Source of the DNA: Desulfobulbus sp.
Lineage (GTDB): Bacteria; Desulfobacterota; Desulfobulbia; Desulfobulbales; Desulfobulbaceae
Direction: 5' to 3'
Assembly: GCF_030824455.1 (NCBI RefSeq)
Contig: NZ_JAVBXR010000122.1
Span: 1 to 64,000 of the forward strand
DNA: 64,000 nucleotides
Made by a program: the position numbers and the translations under genes. The stretch's first letter is position 1. The number at the start of each line of letters is the position of its first letter. A model generated the notes under the pieces. It ran no database searches and was not told the DNA's origin. It worked only from the letters and a program-made list of their open reading frames with translations. Positions 10,636 to 20,044 of the stretch are shown here, one piece after another.

Positions 10636-11736
10636 TTATTGCCGTTGCTTTGCCGTTGCGCATGGCCACCAAACCGCATCTGGGCATCTGACGCCCAGAA
10701 CCGCCGGCCAGGGGATGTTTTTATCAAAGCGCACATAAACCCAGCCGGTCACTCCGCCTTTTATCTCGCTGCCGCAAACTTTGATGAGTTCCGGCGCGAT
10801 TTTCACGCGAACGGCGATCTGTGGTTCGTGTTGATCCGGCGGGATTCCCCATGCCGCGTGCGAAAATTGCGCATCGCCGGCGATGGACGACACCTGCGCC
10901 GGCAGAACGATTGGAGACGCAAGGTCGAGCGCCACCCGCACTTCTGTGCCGATGCCCAGGATTTTCTCTTCGTGTGCGGGCCGGAAAAAGGTCATGTTGA
11001 CCTCCCTCAGATCCAGGAGCTGCAGCACTCTGCCGCCTTGCGCCAACAGATCGCCGTCCTTGGCGTATTGCTGGAGGACTCGGGCGGTACAGGGAGCCTT
11101 CACAACACAGGCGTCGATGCCGGATTTCAGCCGCTCAATAGCGGTTTCAGCGGCAATGACCGCTGACTGCGCTGCAAACAATTGCGACCTGACGGCAGTG
11201 ACCTTTATTCGCCGCATCGCAGTTTCCGCTCTGGCGCGGTAGACGTCGCGTTGTCGCTGCTCCGGGAGGAGATCCGCCTTTTGCAAATGTTGCAGTGCGA
11301 ACACGTTGTCGGAGGATGCGTCGTTGGAGTTTTGCCGAAGGTCGTTATCCTCGCTCATTTCCGCGCCTAGCGGCGTCGCGTGTTGCAAAACCAAAGTCTT
11401 TTCTTTCATCCAGTCTTCCAGTTGGCTTCTTGCCGTTTCCGCGCTCTTGCGCGCTTGCAGAAGATTGATTCGGGCCTCGTGCAATTGCGCTTCCAGCTGT
11501 CGAGCATCCATGCGGGCAAGCGTCTGGCCGCACGCGACAACACCGCCTGCAGGGACAAGGATCTTTGCAATTCGCCCCTCTTTTGGAGCGACAATGTCGA
11601 ATTCTTTTGTCTCTATGTGGCCTCCACTGCTTACAAGACCTTCACTTGGCTTTTCGGAACGCAACTGCCGCCACTCCCCCAAACCAATGGCAGTCAATGC
11701 GGCTAGGCTGATCCACCACAGGAATTTCTTTGTCAT
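10636..11736 (-). CDS. HlyD/YhiI-like membrane fusion protein without an adjacent ABC partner
   Basis: The protein has 366 residues from the ATG at 11736, which is preceded by a strong GGAGGA ribosome site. An N-terminal membrane anchor (residues 5-21) is followed by a biotinyl-lipoyl half-motif (FDIVAPKEGRIAKILVPAGG), a long coiled coil and a C-terminal beta domain ending in a PWPAVLGVR stretch like that of E. coli YhiI. Such proteins normally pair with an ABC exporter encoded next to them, but the next gene is the RND adaptor 74 bases downstream. It is the first gene after the sigma-54 promoter at 11783-11798. It may act as a second adaptor or as the remnant of an ABC system; the sequence does not decide. 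Confidence 0.85.
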   Translation of the reverse strand: MTKKFLWWISLAALTAIGLGEWRQLRSEKPSEGLVSSGGHIETKEFDIVAPKEGRIAKILVPAGGVVACGQTLARMDARQLEAQLHEARINLLQARKSAETARSQLEDWMKEKTLVLQHATPLGAEMSEDNDLRQNSNDASSDNVFALQHLQKADLLPEQRQRDVYRARAETAMRRIKVTAVRSQLFAAQSAVIAAETAIERLKSGIDACVVKAPCTARVLQQYAKDGDLLAQGGRVLQLLDLREVNMTFFRPAHEEKILGIGTEVRVALDLASPIVLPAQVSSIAGDAQFSHAAWGIPPDQHEPQIAVRVKIAPELIKVCGSEIKGGVTGWVYVRFDKNIPWPAVLGVRCPDAVWWPCATAKQRQ

Positions 11737-11782
11737 GCGTTCCTCCGACCCAGACGGCTGCTTTTTGATTACAATGTGGTAT

Positions 11783-11798
11783 AGCGACAACCGTGCCA
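11783..11798 (-). promoter_or_regulatory. Sigma-54 (-24/-12) promoter of the efflux operon
   Basis: On the minus strand the sequence is TGGCACGGTTGTCGCT. The consensus is TGGCACG-N4-TTGCT, so it differs at one position (TCGC for TTGC) and keeps the essential GG and GC at the correct spacing. Transcription would start near 11772, about 36 bases before the HlyD-like start codon. A gene for a sigma-54 activator begins about 150 bases away on the other strand, which strongly supports the assignment. Confidence 0.72.
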
Positions 11799-11853
11799 TC
11801 TTGAAAAGATACATTTTTTCAAATAGATACGTTTGAGTTAAATTTATATATGC

Positions 11854-11886
11854 TATATATGGCAAATAAAGTGTTATATATGGCAA
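11854..11886. promoter_or_regulatory. Tandem operator, likely upstream activating sequence of the sigma-54 activator
   Basis: Two identical 12-base copies of TATATATGGCAA lie at 11854-11865 and 11875-11886. Their 21-base offset is two helical turns, so they face the same side of the DNA. They lie roughly 80-115 bases upstream of the inferred sigma-54 start at about 11772, the usual place for enhancer sites of sigma-54 activators. They also sit in front of the activator gene, so autoregulation is possible: a weak sigma-70-like pair (TTGAGT at 11833, TATATA at 11854, spacing 15) overlaps the first copy. Confidence 0.55.
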
Positions 11887-11951
11887 CAAACGAGGATATT
11901 CGTTAAATATGACGAGAAGGACCGTTGCGGCGGGAACTCAGGTGGCAGGAG

Positions 11952-13490
11952 ATGATCAGAAAGGACGATTTTTTTAAGGAGACCACGTTGCGCATCTGTG
12001 GCAGTCTGCAGATTGCAACGGCTTTGGCCGATGTCTTCGACTATTTCAAGCATCAATTTCCCATCATTGGCATGTGCTTGAGCATCAGAGACGACGATTT
12101 AGGAGCCATCCGCCGCATAGCGCTGGCAACGGACAATCAGAAAGAATTTCCGGAGGAGATCGTTGCTGTCCCCAAGGAAATTTGGGCGCAGATACAGGCT
12201 GTGCCGATCCGAGAGCCCCTCATCATCACCACAGAATTCAACAAACCCCATTCCGACCTGGCGGTTTTATTGAAACTTGAAGACAAGGCCGACCTTATCC
12301 TGCCGCTGTGGATTGACGCGAATCTCTGCGGAATTCTTGCTCTGCGGGCGGGAAATAAAGATCAATTTACAAAACGACACCTCGAATTGTTGACCAGCAT
12401 CAGGCGTCCGGTGACCATTGCCCTGGTAAACGCCCTGGCTCATGAACGAATCAAACGCACCAGCGAGCTGTTGGCCGAGGACAACCGGCTGTTGCGCAAG
12501 GAATTTTATTTGAGTGCGGCCGACGAGGTCATCGGCCAAGATGGCGGCATGAGCAACGTCATGCAGATGGTGAAACAGGTGGCGTCGCTGAACAATACGG
12601 TGCTGCTTTTGGGAGAGACGGGAACCGGCAAGGAGTTAATCGCCAATGCAATTCATTTTTCCTCGGCCTACAAAGACGGCCCGTTTATCAAAGTGAATTG
12701 CGGCGCCATACCGGAACACCTGGTCGACAGTGAACTGTTCGGGCACGAGAAAGGGGCGTTCACCGGTGCCGTCACCGAGAAGCGCGGCCGTTTTGAACGG
12801 GCCAATCGGGGGACTATTTTTCTTGACGAGATAGGGGAACTTCCCGCGCAGGCCCAAATACGACTCCTCCGTGTTCTGCAAAACAGAGAGATCGAGCGGG
12901 TGGGCGGTCAACGGGCCGTACCTATCGACATACGGGTGATTGCAGCCACACACCGCAACCTGGAGAATATGGTGCAGGAGAACAGGTTCCGGGAGGATTT
13001 ATGGTTCCGCCTCAATGTCTTTCCTTTGATCATTCCTCCCCTGCGACAGCGCAAGGAAGACATTCCGGCGCTTGCCGTACATTTTATCAATAAGAAAGCC
13101 AAGGAAATGGGCATCAAAAACATTCCGGCCATTGTTCCGGGAGCATTGGAACAACTGATGCAATATCGTTGGCCAGGCAATGTGCGCGAGCTGGAAAACA
13201 TGGTGGAGCGGGAGCTTATCATTCAACGCGATGGGCTGCTTACCTTTGCCTCTCTGGCCAAAACCGACGCCCTTGGGATTACAAAACCGTGTCCTCCTGA
13301 CGGCTTCAACATCGCCGCTGAACCGTTGCCGCTCAACGATGTTGTCGTTGCCCACATTGAGCGGGCACTCAAGCTGACCAAAGGAAGAATCAGCGGACCT
13401 GATGGCGCGGCGGCATTGCTGCGCGTCAATCCCAGCACGCTCCGGGCACGAATGAAAAAGCACGGCATTCGTTATGGCCGGGTACAATAA
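11952..13490 (+). CDS. Sigma-54-dependent activator with GAF sensor domain (FhlA/NorR type)
   Basis: The protein has 512 residues from the ATG at 11952, with AGGTGG six bases upstream; a TTG at 11925 preceded by AGAAGG is an alternative start. An N-terminal GAF-like domain (about residues 20-165) precedes the AAA+ domain. That domain has Walker A GETGTGKE, the sigma-54 contact loop GAFTGA, Walker [12 protein letters not shown] and the arginine region. A C-terminal Fis-type helix-turn-helix follows ([20 protein letters not shown]). It has no receiver domain, so it is likely to sense a small molecule through GAF. Its divergent position next to a -24/-12 promoter makes the efflux operon its probable target. 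Confidence 0.93.
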   Translation: MIRKDDFFKETTLRICGSLQIATALADVFDYFKHQFPIIGMCLSIRDDDLGAIRRIALATDNQKEFPEEIVAVPKEIWAQIQAVPIREPLIITTEFNKPHSDLAVLLKLEDKADLILPLWIDANLCGILALRAGNKDQFTKRHLELLTSIRRPVTIALVNALAHERIKRTSELLAEDNRLLRKEFYLSAADEVIGQDGGMSNVMQMVKQVASLNNTVLLLGETGTGKELIANAIHFSSAYKDGPFIKVNCGAIPEHLVDSELFGHEKGAFTGAVTEKRGRFERANRGTIFLDEIGELPAQAQIRLLRVLQNREIERVGGQRAVPIDIRVIAATHRNLENMVQENRFREDLWFRLNVFPLIIPPLRQRKEDIPALAVHFINKKAKEMGIKNIPAIVPGALEQLMQYRWPGNVRELENMVERELIIQRDGLLTFASLAKTDALGITKPCPPDGFNIAAEPLPLNDVVVAHIERALKLTKGRISGPDGAAALLRVNPSTLRARMKKHGIRYGRVQ

Positions 13491-14049
13491 CAAAGCTCTG
13501 GTTCAGGACATATCATCCGGACTGGCTGATTTCCGAACGCGACAGGGCAAACAGGGGAAAGCATTGTCACATTGGCAATCTCAACGATCACCCTGCCCAC
13601 GTCGGTTATGGCGGCGCACGCATTGACGCCCAAAAGTTGGCACGCATCTGATCAATCGCGAGGGGCCACCTCGACGGGTTACCGCGCAGGCGCAGGTCTC
13701 CACGACTGAAAAAATATTCCGCAGTTGAGGTTCGCTTTGGTCATTTTCGCCGCCTTGCATGTTCCTGTAAACAGACCAATCCGTCGCCATGAGCAACCAC
13801 CCTTGACCAGGCAAGCGCCCAAACCGCAATGCGGCGCGCCGGTTTTTGTCTGCATTGCGCCCCTGATGCCGCTGATTTTTTGCTTGCCCCTTTGGTGCTC
13901 AGCCCTGATTGAAAAAAATCAGGGGGAGCGGTATGCTCATGCACCTGCGTTCTTTGCCCTGAACACGGCGTTAACGCAAACGCAAAGCCTGCTCCGGCGC
14001 CAGTGACGACCGGACCAAACCATACCTTTTCGAGCACGCACACGCCTCC
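13491..14049. other. 559-base intergenic region with no convincing gene
   Basis: Several overlapping short frames exist, but none has a good ribosome site, a recognisable domain or consistent codon use. The clearest structure is a perfect 8-base inverted repeat, CCCTGATT at 13903-13910 and AATCAGGG at 13917-13924. It is not followed by a T-run on the plus strand, so I do not call it a terminator. The region probably carries the promoter of the polysaccharide enzyme gene, but I could not place one. Confidence 0.5.
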
Positions 14050-17000
14050 ATGCACACACCGCCCCCGGCGCACGACGAGCAGTCGCCCGAGCCGCCCACA
14101 AAAGACGCCGAACACGACGCCTCCTTTGTTTTCCTTGACCGGCGCGGCAAGCGCTGGCCCCGATTGCGCCGCCTATCCTTTGCCGGCGGTCTGCTGTTGT
14201 TTGTCGCAACCGTGCTGTTTGTGCAAACCCTGGTGCTGCCCTCGCATCTCATCCTGCCGCCGGCGGTGGAACAACTCAAATCCCGCCTTAAAGCGAAAGC
14301 CCTGCAGGCTAAAGATCACAACCAGGCCGCCACCAAACCCCTGTGGCTGGACTACGCCAAGGGAAAAAAAGGAGTCACAGCCGGACCGCACTCAAGCGAA
14401 AAAGGACGGGCCTCGGCCGCGGCGACCAAATCGGCAACCGCGCCTTCGCTTGCCGCCAAAAATAATCAGGAAATCCGGCTGGGATTGTATGAGGGCTGGG
14501 ACCCGGACAGCTTCGATTCCCTCAAGGCGCACGCCGACAAACTGACCCATCTCTGTCCTGACTGGCTTTCCCTTGAGGAAGGGACAAGCACGGTCAAGGT
14601 CGTCGTCGACGAGCAGGTTGTTGATCTGGCCAAGGAACAAAGCATTGCGCTCATGCCCCTGCTGCGCAATCTGGGCGAGGGCGACGCCTGGCTGGTGGAA
14701 ACGGTGGAGAGTTTGCTCAACGGGCCTGAGGCGCGCCGGCAACAGTTCATCGCCCAGCTCACAACCGCCCTGACCGGCATGGGCGCCGCCGGGGTGGTGA
14801 TTGACTGGCAGCAGGTCGACCCCACCTACCACAGAGCCATGAGCGGTCTGCTGGCGCAAACGGCTGAAGCGCTGCACGCAAAAAACATGGAGTTGTGGAT
14901 CTGCGTGCCCGTGGGCCGCGAGCTGAAGGTCTTTGACCTCGATGTTCTCTCCCGCCACGTTGATCGTTTTGTGGCCATGCTCCACGACGAAAACGCCGAA
15001 TCCGATCCGCCGGGGCCCATCGCCTCGCGCGAGTTTTTTAACGGCTGGCTCTCCACCCTGGTCGACGGCTACGGCAAGCCCGAACAATGGATCATTTCCC
15101 AGGGATCCTACGGTTACGACTGGGCCGAGGGCGAGGAACAGGCCGAGCACATTAGCTTTCAGGACGTGATGAGCCGCGCCGGTCGTTCAGCGCAGACCGC
15201 CTGCGAATTTCATCCCGCCGCATCCAACCCTCATTTTGTCTATGAGGATGGGGGCACGGTCCACACCATCTGGTTCCTCGACGCGGTCACCTTTCTCAAC
15301 CAGTTGACTGCGGCGCGGGAGCGTCATGTGGGCGGTTTTGCAATCAACCGGCTGGGCACTGAAGACCCCGGCGTCTGGGACGTTCTGGACGTTGCCACCG
15401 ACAAGCCGTTGCGCCGCGCCGATCTGGCTTCTTTGGAAACCATCCCGCCCGGCGAGGGCATCGCCCATATCGGCCGGGGCAACCTGATCACCATTGCCGA
15501 CGAGCGCGGCGAGGGGTTGCGCCGCATCCAGGTCGACAAAAAAGCCGCGCCAGGGGCAAGGGTCAGCGAAACCTATGAAAAATTCCCCAGTTATCTGACT
15601 ATTCTCCATCAGGGCCGAGGCCCGGACGACGGCGTTGTCCTCACCTTTGACGACGGTCCGGACAGCGAGTGGACCCCGCAAATCCTCGACATCCTCAAAC
15701 AGCGCGGGGTTAAGGCGACCTTTTTCATGATCGGCGCCAACATGGAAAACCACCCCCGGATCGTCCGCCGCATCCTCCGCGAGGGCCACATGATCGGGGT
15801 GCACACCTACAGCCACCCCAACATCGCCCTGGTTTCCGAAGAACGCGCCCACCTGGAGTTTAACGCCACCCAGCGGCTGATCGAATCGATCACCGGCCAC
15901 TCCACCATCCTGTTCCGGCCGCCGTACAACGCCGACACCAATCCCCACGATCCGGACGAACTGGTCCCGATCAAACTGGCCCAGGACATGGGCTACGCAA
16001 CCGTGACCGAAGACGTGGACCCCGAGGACTGGGCCGAACCCGGCGTAGCCGTGATGCTTGATCGGATCAAGCGGGGCCGGATGCAGGGCGGCAACGTGGT
16101 GCTGCTCCACGACGCCGGCGGCGACCGCAGCCAGACCGTTGCCGCCCTGCCGCGCATCATCGACTACCTCGAAGCCAGGGGCGACCGCATCCTGCCCCTG
16201 CCCGAAATGCTGGAGATCCCCACTGACCAGTTGATGCCGGCCCTGCCCACCAACCAGCAGCCCCTGACCCGGATGATCAGCGAAAGCGGCTTTACCGCCA
16301 TCCACGAGGTGACCAATTTCTTCTGGGCCTTCATGATTGTGGCCACCGGCCTGACCGTGCTCAAAACCCTGGTCGTTTCCTGGCTGGCGATCCGCAGCCG
16401 CCGCGGCGACGCGCTCTTGGCGACGGCTCCCGCATCAGAAGCGTACACGCCGCCGGTCAGCGTGCTGATCGCCGCCTACAACGAGGCCAAGGTGATCCGC
16501 GACACCCTGCGGGCGGTCGTCAACACCGAGTATGCCGGCCCCATGGAGATCATCGTGGTCGACGACGGTTCCCAGGACGAGACCGCCGCCATTGTCGCCG
16601 CCATGGCCGAGGGCGATTCCCGCATTCGCCTGATCCGCCAGAGCAATCACGGCAAGGCTGTGGCCCTACGCACTGGGTTAGACGCAGCCCAATGCGCCAT
16701 TGTGGTCACCCTGGACGCCGACACCCAGTTTACCCCCCAGACCATCGCCCATCTGGTGCAGCCGTTCACCGACCCCACCGTGGCCGCAGTCAGCGGTCGG
16801 GCCCGGGTGGGCAATCCCAAAACCCTGTTTGCCCGGTTCCAGTCGCTGGAATACACCTGCGGTTTCAACCTGGACCGCCGCGCCTATCACCAGTTGAACT
16901 GCATCACCGTGGTGCCGGGGGCGGTCAGCGGATTGCGGCTGAGCGCCATTGCGGAGGTCGGCGGCATCAGCACCGACACCCTGGCCGAGGACACCGACCT

Positions 17001-17526
17001 CACCCTGAGCCTGCACAAATGCGGCTATCGCATCTGCTACGCCTCCCAGGCCATCGCCTGGACCGAGGCCCCAGAGACTCTGCGCACCTTTGCCAAGCAG
17101 CGATTCCGCTGGGCCTTTGGCACCCTGCAATGCCTGTGGAAGCATCGGGAGCTGCTGTTCAACGCCCGGTTCAAGGCCCTGGGGTGGTTCAGCCTGCCCA
17201 GCGCCTGGTTTTTCAACATCTTCCTGGTGGCCTTTGGCTCGATCATTGACCTGATTCTGCTGCTCTCTCTGCTGGTGAGTCCGGCCAACACCATCCTCTA
17301 TGTTTACTTTTTCGTTTTTCTCGCCGCCGACCTGCTGCTGGCGGCCGTCGCCTGTCTGGTGGAACGCGAACCCCTGCGCCAAATCTGGCTGGTCCTGCCG
17401 ATGCGGTTTGTCTATCGCCCAGTGCTCAATTTTGTGGTCGTCAAGGCGATCCTCCGAGCCTTCAAAGGGGTCTGGGTCGGTTGGGGCAAACTCGACCGCA
17501 CCGCCTCGGTCACCTACAAAGCGTAG
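14050..17526 (+). CDS. Three-domain exopolysaccharide enzyme: GH18-like + NodB deacetylase + GT2 synthase
   Basis: This 1158-residue membrane protein combines three activities. A transmembrane helix lies near residues 38-62. A GH18-like domain starts near 140 (LGLYEGWDPDSFDSL). A NodB polysaccharide deacetylase domain has TFDDGPD near 532, ATFFMIGANM, the metal-binding HTYSH near 583 and RPPYN near 621. After another helix comes a processive GT2 domain with VSVLIAAYNEA near 802, VDDGS, DADTQF near 889, EDTDLTL near 980 and QRFRW near 1017, then several helices to the C-terminus. The GT2 part resembles PgaC and hyaluronan synthases, so it probably makes and deacetylates a beta-linked, perhaps N-acetylhexosamine, polymer. 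Polymer identity is inference. The start codon has no strong ribosome site. Confidence 0.92.
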   Translation: MHTPPPAHDEQSPEPPTKDAEHDASFVFLDRRGKRWPRLRRLSFAGGLLLFVATVLFVQTLVLPSHLILPPAVEQLKSRLKAKALQAKDHNQAATKPLWLDYAKGKKGVTAGPHSSEKGRASAAATKSATAPSLAAKNNQEIRLGLYEGWDPDSFDSLKAHADKLTHLCPDWLSLEEGTSTVKVVVDEQVVDLAKEQSIALMPLLRNLGEGDAWLVETVESLLNGPEARRQQFIAQLTTALTGMGAAGVVIDWQQVDPTYHRAMSGLLAQTAEALHAKNMELWICVPVGRELKVFDLDVLSRHVDRFVAMLHDENAESDPPGPIASREFFNGWLSTLVDGYGKPEQWIISQGSYGYDWAEGEEQAEHISFQDVMSRAGRSAQTACEFHPAASNPHFVYEDGGTVHTIWFLDAVTFLNQLTAARERHVGGFAINRLGTEDPGVWDVLDVATDKPLRRADLASLETIPPGEGIAHIGRGNLITIADERGEGLRRIQVDKKAAPGARVSETYEKFPSYLTILHQGRGPDDGVVLTFDDGPDSEWTPQILDILKQRGVKATFFMIGANMENHPRIVRRILREGHMIGVHTYSHPNIALVSEERAHLEFNATQRLIESITGHSTILFRPPYNADTNPHDPDELVPIKLAQDMGYATVTEDVDPEDWAEPGVAVMLDRIKRGRMQGGNVVLLHDAGGDRSQTVAALPRIIDYLEARGDRILPLPEMLEIPTDQLMPALPTNQQPLTRMISESGFTAIHEVTNFFWAFMIVATGLTVLKTLVVSWLAIRSRRGDALLATAPASEAYTPPVSVLIAAYNEAKVIRDTLRAVVNTEYAGPMEIIVVDDGSQDETAAIVAAMAEGDSRIRLIRQSNHGKAVALRTGLDAAQCAIVVTLDADTQFTPQTIAHLVQPFTDPTVAAVSGRARVGNPKTLFARFQSLEYTCGFNLDRRAYHQLNCITVVPGAVSGLRLSAIAEVGGISTDTLAEDTDLTLSLHKCGYRICYASQAIAWTEAPETLRTFAKQRFRWAFGTLQCLWKHRELLFNARFKALGWFSLPSAWFFNIFLVAFGSIIDLILLLSLLVSPANTILYVYFFVFLAADLLLAAVACLVEREPLRQIWLVLPMRFVYRPVLNFVVVKAILRAFKGVWVGWGKLDRTASVTYKA

Positions 17527-17548
17527 CCGCATCTCCCTGGTGAACCTT

Positions 17549-18718
17549 ATGCTCACACGTCAACGCCAACGCCTGCACGCGCCGCCCGCCTTTCTGTTGG
17601 CGCTCTGGTGCTGCCTTCTTCTGACCCTGCTGAGTTCCGGCTGCAACGAGCAAGCTGAACCGGAAACAAAAGCAGCGACAACGACCACAACGACCAGCGC
17701 GCCGAAGGGTCCGCTGACCTTGGCGATGCCCGCCAACGGGGCCTACACCGGGGCCTATGTGGATTTCGGCGAAGGCGAGGCCCAGGTTACCTATGACGCC
17801 CTCACCGCCTTTGAACAGATGACTGGCAAACACCAGGCGGTGATTGCCTTTGGCAATTTCTGGGGCGATCAGGCCTTTCCCACCAAAACCGTGCGCATCG
17901 TCGCCGGTTATGGGGCGGTGCCGCTGATTTTCTGGTCGCCCTGGGACAAACCCTATGAAGAGAGCCGGGGACCGGATCGATTCAAACTTCCCGACATTCT
18001 GGCCGGCAAATGGGACGCTTACATCGACGCCTGGGCCGAGGGGGCAAAAAACTACGGCAAACCCCTGCTGGTGACCTGGGGCCTGGAAATGAACGGAACC
18101 TGGTTTCCCTGGTCCGGCTGTTTTTACGGCGGCGGCAAGGTGGTTGGCCATAATAACGGCCATCCGCTCTATGAAGGGCCGGAAACCTTCAAGCAGGCCT
18201 ACCGCTATGTGGTGGATCGGGTGCGGGCGAAAAAAGCGACCAACGTGCTCTGGGGATTCCACGCCAACAACTTCAGCACCCCGCGAACCGCCTGGAACCA
18301 CATGGCCAGCTATTATCCGGGAAAAGAATATGTGGATTGGCTGGGTTTGAGCGTCTACGGCAAGATGAGCAAATCCGAGGGGTGGGCCGATTTTGTCGCC
18401 ATGATCGATGAGCCCTACAAGGAAATCGCCAAGTTGGATCCGAACAAACCAATATTCCTGGCCGAGTGGGGGGTGGGCGAATTTCCGCCGGCCGACAAGG
18501 CGGGATTCATCACCAAGGCCTTCAATCTCATCCCCACCCAGTATCCCAGGGTGCGGCTGGCGGTGTACTGGCACGAACGCTGGGAAAACGGGGACGGCAG
18601 TTTCAGCAACCTGCGCGTCAACTCGTCGCCCGAGGCCCTGGAGGCCTATAAAACCGGCGTTGCCGCGCCGTATTGGATCGACCGGCCGCAATTTGCGCCG
18701 CAAACCCCGACCCATTGA
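17549..18718 (+). CDS. GH26-family glycoside hydrolase lipoprotein
   Basis: The protein has 389 residues. I chose the ATG at 17549 because it yields a signal peptide with lipobox SSGC (Cys32), followed by a Thr/Ala-rich linker and the catalytic domain. The GH26 acid/base glutamate is seen in TWGLEMNGTWFPW near residue 180 and the nucleophile in FLAEWGVGE near 304. GH26 enzymes cut beta-mannans, beta-1,3-xylans or related beta-glucans. It begins 22 bases after the polysaccharide synthase gene on the same strand, which suggests it trims or releases that polymer rather than feeding on plant mannan. The substrate is unknown. Confidence 0.88.
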   Translation: MLTRQRQRLHAPPAFLLALWCCLLLTLLSSGCNEQAEPETKAATTTTTTSAPKGPLTLAMPANGAYTGAYVDFGEGEAQVTYDALTAFEQMTGKHQAVIAFGNFWGDQAFPTKTVRIVAGYGAVPLIFWSPWDKPYEESRGPDRFKLPDILAGKWDAYIDAWAEGAKNYGKPLLVTWGLEMNGTWFPWSGCFYGGGKVVGHNNGHPLYEGPETFKQAYRYVVDRVRAKKATNVLWGFHANNFSTPRTAWNHMASYYPGKEYVDWLGLSVYGKMSKSEGWADFVAMIDEPYKEIAKLDPNKPIFLAEWGVGEFPPADKAGFITKAFNLIPTQYPRVRLAVYWHERWENGDGSFSNLRVNSSPEALEAYKTGVAAPYWIDRPQFAPQTPTH

Positions 18719-18829
18719 CGCGGAGGGGATGTACGATCCGCCTTGCACAAGAATTGCCGGCCAGAGTATGATGCCGTCAATGTTGCTTATATCCGCCAAC
18801 TTTTCCTCAAAGAGTCGCGTGCGTTGCCC

Positions 18830-19372
18830 ATGAAATTTCTTTTCGATTTTTTCCCGATTCTGTTGTTCTTCATCGCCTACAAACTGTTCGACATCTATGT
18901 GGCCACCGGCGTCGCCATTGCCGCCACCTTCGCGCAGATTGCCGTAGCCTGGATAAAAACGCGCACCGTGGCGCCGATGCAACTGGTCACCCTGGCGGTT
19001 ATTCTTGTCTTCGGCGGCCTGACTCTGTATCTGCACGACGAGCAATTCATCAAGTGGAAACCCACGGTGATCAACTGGCTTTTTGCCGTCGCCTTTCTCG
19101 TCAGCCATGCCTTTGGCCCCAAAACCGCGATCGAGCGGATGCTGAGCGGCAACTTTGCGCTGCCGCAACCGGTCTGGCGACGCCTCAATCTTGCCTGGGT
19201 GCTCTTTTTTCTGTGCATGGGCGGGGCCAATTGGTACGTGATGTCGTTTTTTGACCGCGACACCTGGGTCAATTTCAAGCTCTTTGGCATGCTCGGCCTG
19301 ACCTTGGTCTTTGTCGTGCTTCAGTCCTTGTATCTCGCCCGGCACATGGAAGAATCCGGGACAAAAGAATAG
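18830..19372 (+). CDS. yciB: Inner-membrane protein YciB / intracellular septation protein A family
   Basis: The protein has 180 residues from the ATG at 18830; the frame is open further upstream but that part does not resemble the family. It starts MKFLFDFFPILLFFIAYKL, the typical YciB opening, and has about five membrane helices with conserved FKWKPT-like and FGPKTAIERML segments and the motif NWYVMSFFD. YciB takes part in envelope integrity and septation in enterobacteria, though the exact reaction is not known. It stands 111 bases after the GH26 gene and 99 before the next gene. Confidence 0.93.
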   Translation: MKFLFDFFPILLFFIAYKLFDIYVATGVAIAATFAQIAVAWIKTRTVAPMQLVTLAVILVFGGLTLYLHDEQFIKWKPTVINWLFAVAFLVSHAFGPKTAIERMLSGNFALPQPVWRRLNLAWVLFFLCMGGANWYVMSFFDRDTWVNFKLFGMLGLTLVFVVLQSLYLARHMEESGTKE

Positions 19373-19471
19373 TCGCCCCGCACGGCGACCATCGCCAAAG
19401 GCGCGTGCCGCACTGATCCAGGTGAAAGACCATCCGCGCCTCCCCCAAACCAACCACAGGATGACACGACC

Positions 19472-20044
19472 ATGAACATTCTCATCTTGAACGGCAGCCC
19501 GCGCAAACGCGGCAACACCGATCTGTTGCTGGAAAAAATCGAGGAAGGCGTCCACCGGGCGGGCCAGCGGGCCGAGCACGTCAATCTGGCGCACCTGTCC
19601 ATTCATCCCTGTACCGGCTGCGGCCACTGTGAAACCGAAGGGGTGTGCATTTTCAAGGACGACATGACGCTCTTGTACCAGAAAATCGAGGCGGCCAACC
19701 GGATTGTGATCGGCTCGCCGATCTATTTTTACGGGGTCACGGCCCAGACCAAGGCCTTTATTGACCGCTGCCAGGCCCTGTGGTGCCGCAAGTATCTGCT
19801 GGGCGAGATCAAACCGGAACGCGACTACCGACGCGGCTACATGGTCAGCGTTGCCGCCACCGACGGCGGCAAAATCTTCGACGGGGCGCGCCTTACCGTG
19901 CGTTACGCCTTTGACGCCATGGAATTCACCTACAGCGGCGAACTGCTGGCTCAGGGGGTGGACGTCAAAGGCGCGGTGGCCGAACGAACCGAAATCATGG
20001 AAAAGGCGGTGCAAATGGGTCTGGAGATCGGCCGTAAAGCATGA
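19472..20044 (+). CDS. Flavodoxin-like NAD(P)H-dependent FMN oxidoreductase
   Basis: The protein has 190 residues with a flavodoxin-like fold. The N-terminus ILILNGSPRKRGNTDLLL is the FMN phosphate-binding loop of iron-sulfur-flavoprotein-type reductases. The segment CTGCGHCETEGVC contains a cysteine cluster of the kind that can bind a cubane iron-sulfur centre, and SPIYFYGVTAQTKAFIDR is the second FMN loop. Proteins of this family transfer electrons in anaerobes; the partner is not known. Its stop overlaps the next start (ATGA). Confidence 0.88.
   Translation: MNILILNGSPRKRGNTDLLLEKIEEGVHRAGQRAEHVNLAHLSIHPCTGCGHCETEGVCIFKDDMTLLYQKIEAANRIVIGSPIYFYGVTAQTKAFIDRCQALWCRKYLLGEIKPERDYRRGYMVSVAATDGGKIFDGARLTVRYAFDAMEFTYSGELLAQGVDVKGAVAERTEIMEKAVQMGLEIGRKA

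Noticed and set aside
13638-13654. A TGGCACG sequence that looked like a second -24 sigma-54 box
   Set aside because: The required GC at -12 is missing at the correct spacing, so it is not a usable promoter.
13725-14006. A 93-codon plus-strand frame before the polysaccharide enzyme
   Set aside because: No ribosome site, no domain, and several other frames overlap it on both strands. Composition does not favour one frame.
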